Virus record (IMG/VR): IMGVR_UViG_3300029914_000011
Coordinates: 32,305-96,304 of that record
Strand: one strand, 5' to 3'
Origin: a virus
Length of the DNA stretch: 64,000 nt
How positions within the stretch are numbered: the first letter of the stretch is position 1; each line of letters begins with the position of its first letter. The notes below the pieces were generated by a model. It searched no databases. It was not told the origin of the DNA and saw nothing but the letters and a program-made list of their open reading frames with translations. Of this stretch, positions 63,363-64,000 are shown one piece after another. Position numbers and translations under genes: made by a program.

Positions 63363-64000
63363 TTATCCTGGTAACTTTGGTTTTGACATTTGATGAATTT
63401 GATTCAAAGTAGCTTCATGAATACTTTTAGCGCCTTGTTTTGCTTCTGCCGCACCTTTAGGAGTAGAAAATTGTGCATTGCGAACCATATTTCCGGCTTC
63501 GCTCATTCCGCCACTACGACCGTTATTTCCGGTTTGATTAATACCAGTTTGATTTTGATTGCTTTCAGTTGTTGCGCGAACATTACCGGTTTTTCCACTC
63601 ATTTTAGAAGCATCTTCACTGAGTACGCCTTTACGAGCTTCTTCACTTTTATCCATCTCTTTAGACTTTTGACCTTTTTTGTGCTCCATGCGTCCCATAA
63701 ACTTAGCCAGCTTAATGTGACCTCTCATTTGTGGCTCTGCATGTGCTGGATCTGAATTCTTCTCTTCATGTTCCTGAACATCTTGCTCTACTTTTTCACC
63801 AAGGTCCGCATCTGCTTTTGCATCAGGATTTTGCCCTTGTTCATCGGATTTATTCATTTTTGCTTTAATAGCGCCATCGATTTTGTCGGCACTCTCTTCA
63901 GAATAGCCTTCACGTTTCAATTTGGAATGAATTTTAGCCCAATCCCCTTTAGCTAGGCTAGAGGATTTATAGAGTTCTTCGGCTTTTTTAAGAACTAAAA
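63363..64000 (-). CDS. Charged Gln/Asn/Gly-rich protein, N-terminus outside window
   Basis: The frame is open to the right edge, with at least 212 codons visible; an internal TTG at 63920 is not needed as start. The visible beginning contains LAKGDWAKIHSKLKREGYSE and SADKIDG, then highly charged and Gln/Asn/Gly-rich low-complexity sequence. Probably unstructured; structural operon member. Confidence 0.7.
   Translation of the reverse strand, partial: LVLKKAEELYKSSSLAKGDWAKIHSKLKREGYSEESADKIDGAIKAKMNKSDEQGQNPDAKADADLGEKVEQDVQEHEEKNSDPAHAEPQMRGHIKLAKFMGRMEHKKGQKSKEMDKSEEARKGVLSEDASKMSGKTGNVRATTESNQNQTGINQTGNNGRSGGMSEAGNMVRNAQFSTPKGAAEAKQGAKSIHEATLNQIHQMSKPKLPG

Overview
The window is part of the genome of a large tailed bacteriophage with a contractile (myovirus-type) tail. 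The evidence is a tail sheath protein beside a tail tube protein, a tape-measure-like protein, large beta-rich appendage proteins, phage nucleotide-metabolism genes (dUTPase, class II ribonucleotide reductase), peptide deformylase, four free-standing endonucleases and very many small, tightly packed genes joined by ATGA or TAATG overlaps. The DNA is AT-rich. Promoters resemble host sigma-70 sites (TTGAC-17 nt-TAnnnT) on both strands. Lipoprotein and signal peptides suggest a Gram-negative host. The standard genetic code is used. Nothing identifies the host more closely.

Layout. 1-2.7 kb: tape measure and a truncated structural gene (minus). 2.7-4.3 kb: short plus-strand operon with dUTPase, then a structured RNA. 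4.5-31.1 kb: mostly minus-strand early/middle-type genes (HAD phosphatase-like, RlaP-like nucleotidyltransferase, class II RNR, RNA ligase, deformylase, an ice-binding-domain protein, many small proteins), interrupted by a plus-strand block at 26.4-29.5 kb. This part also holds the stable RNAs: a tRNA-Ser-like gene, a tRNA-like RNA, an interrupted tRNA-Ile and a complete tmRNA (ssrA). 31.1-32.15 kb: gene-free, repeat-rich divergence region. 32.15-48.8 kb: plus-strand accessory block of about 50 small genes (DUF932-like, GP88-like, DUF7007-like, Xre regulator, collagen-like lipoprotein, cold-shock protein, serine recombinase). 48.8-64 kb: virion and lysis region, mostly minus strand, with a small plus-strand membrane-protein (probable lysis) cassette at 50.7-52.6 kb.

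The most striking content is RNA. (1) Two copies of an unrecognised structured RNA (4263-4463 plus, 11867-12028 minus) share sequence motifs and covarying helices; the second starts at its own promoter and precedes the RNA ligase gene. (2) A tRNA-Ile(GAU) gene is interrupted by 64 nt inside its D-loop, between GGT direct repeats. (3) The phage encodes a tmRNA with its own promoter and the 19-residue tag AELDSQDSLYEEYEELQAA. (4) Further tRNA mimics lie at 15717-15813, 19282-19351 and 45242-45291. The same genome carries an RNA ligase, an RlaP-like nucleotidyltransferase and a HAD_SAK-type phosphatase-like protein, a set known from RNA repair. I infer that this phage maintains, repairs or ligates its own stable RNAs.

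Other notable items are a formylglycine-generating-enzyme-like protein whose C-terminal part looks like the variable region of a diversity-generating retroelement (no reverse transcriptase in the window), several probable leaderless mRNAs, and an ice-binding-like (DUF3494) domain in a phage protein together with a cold-shock protein.
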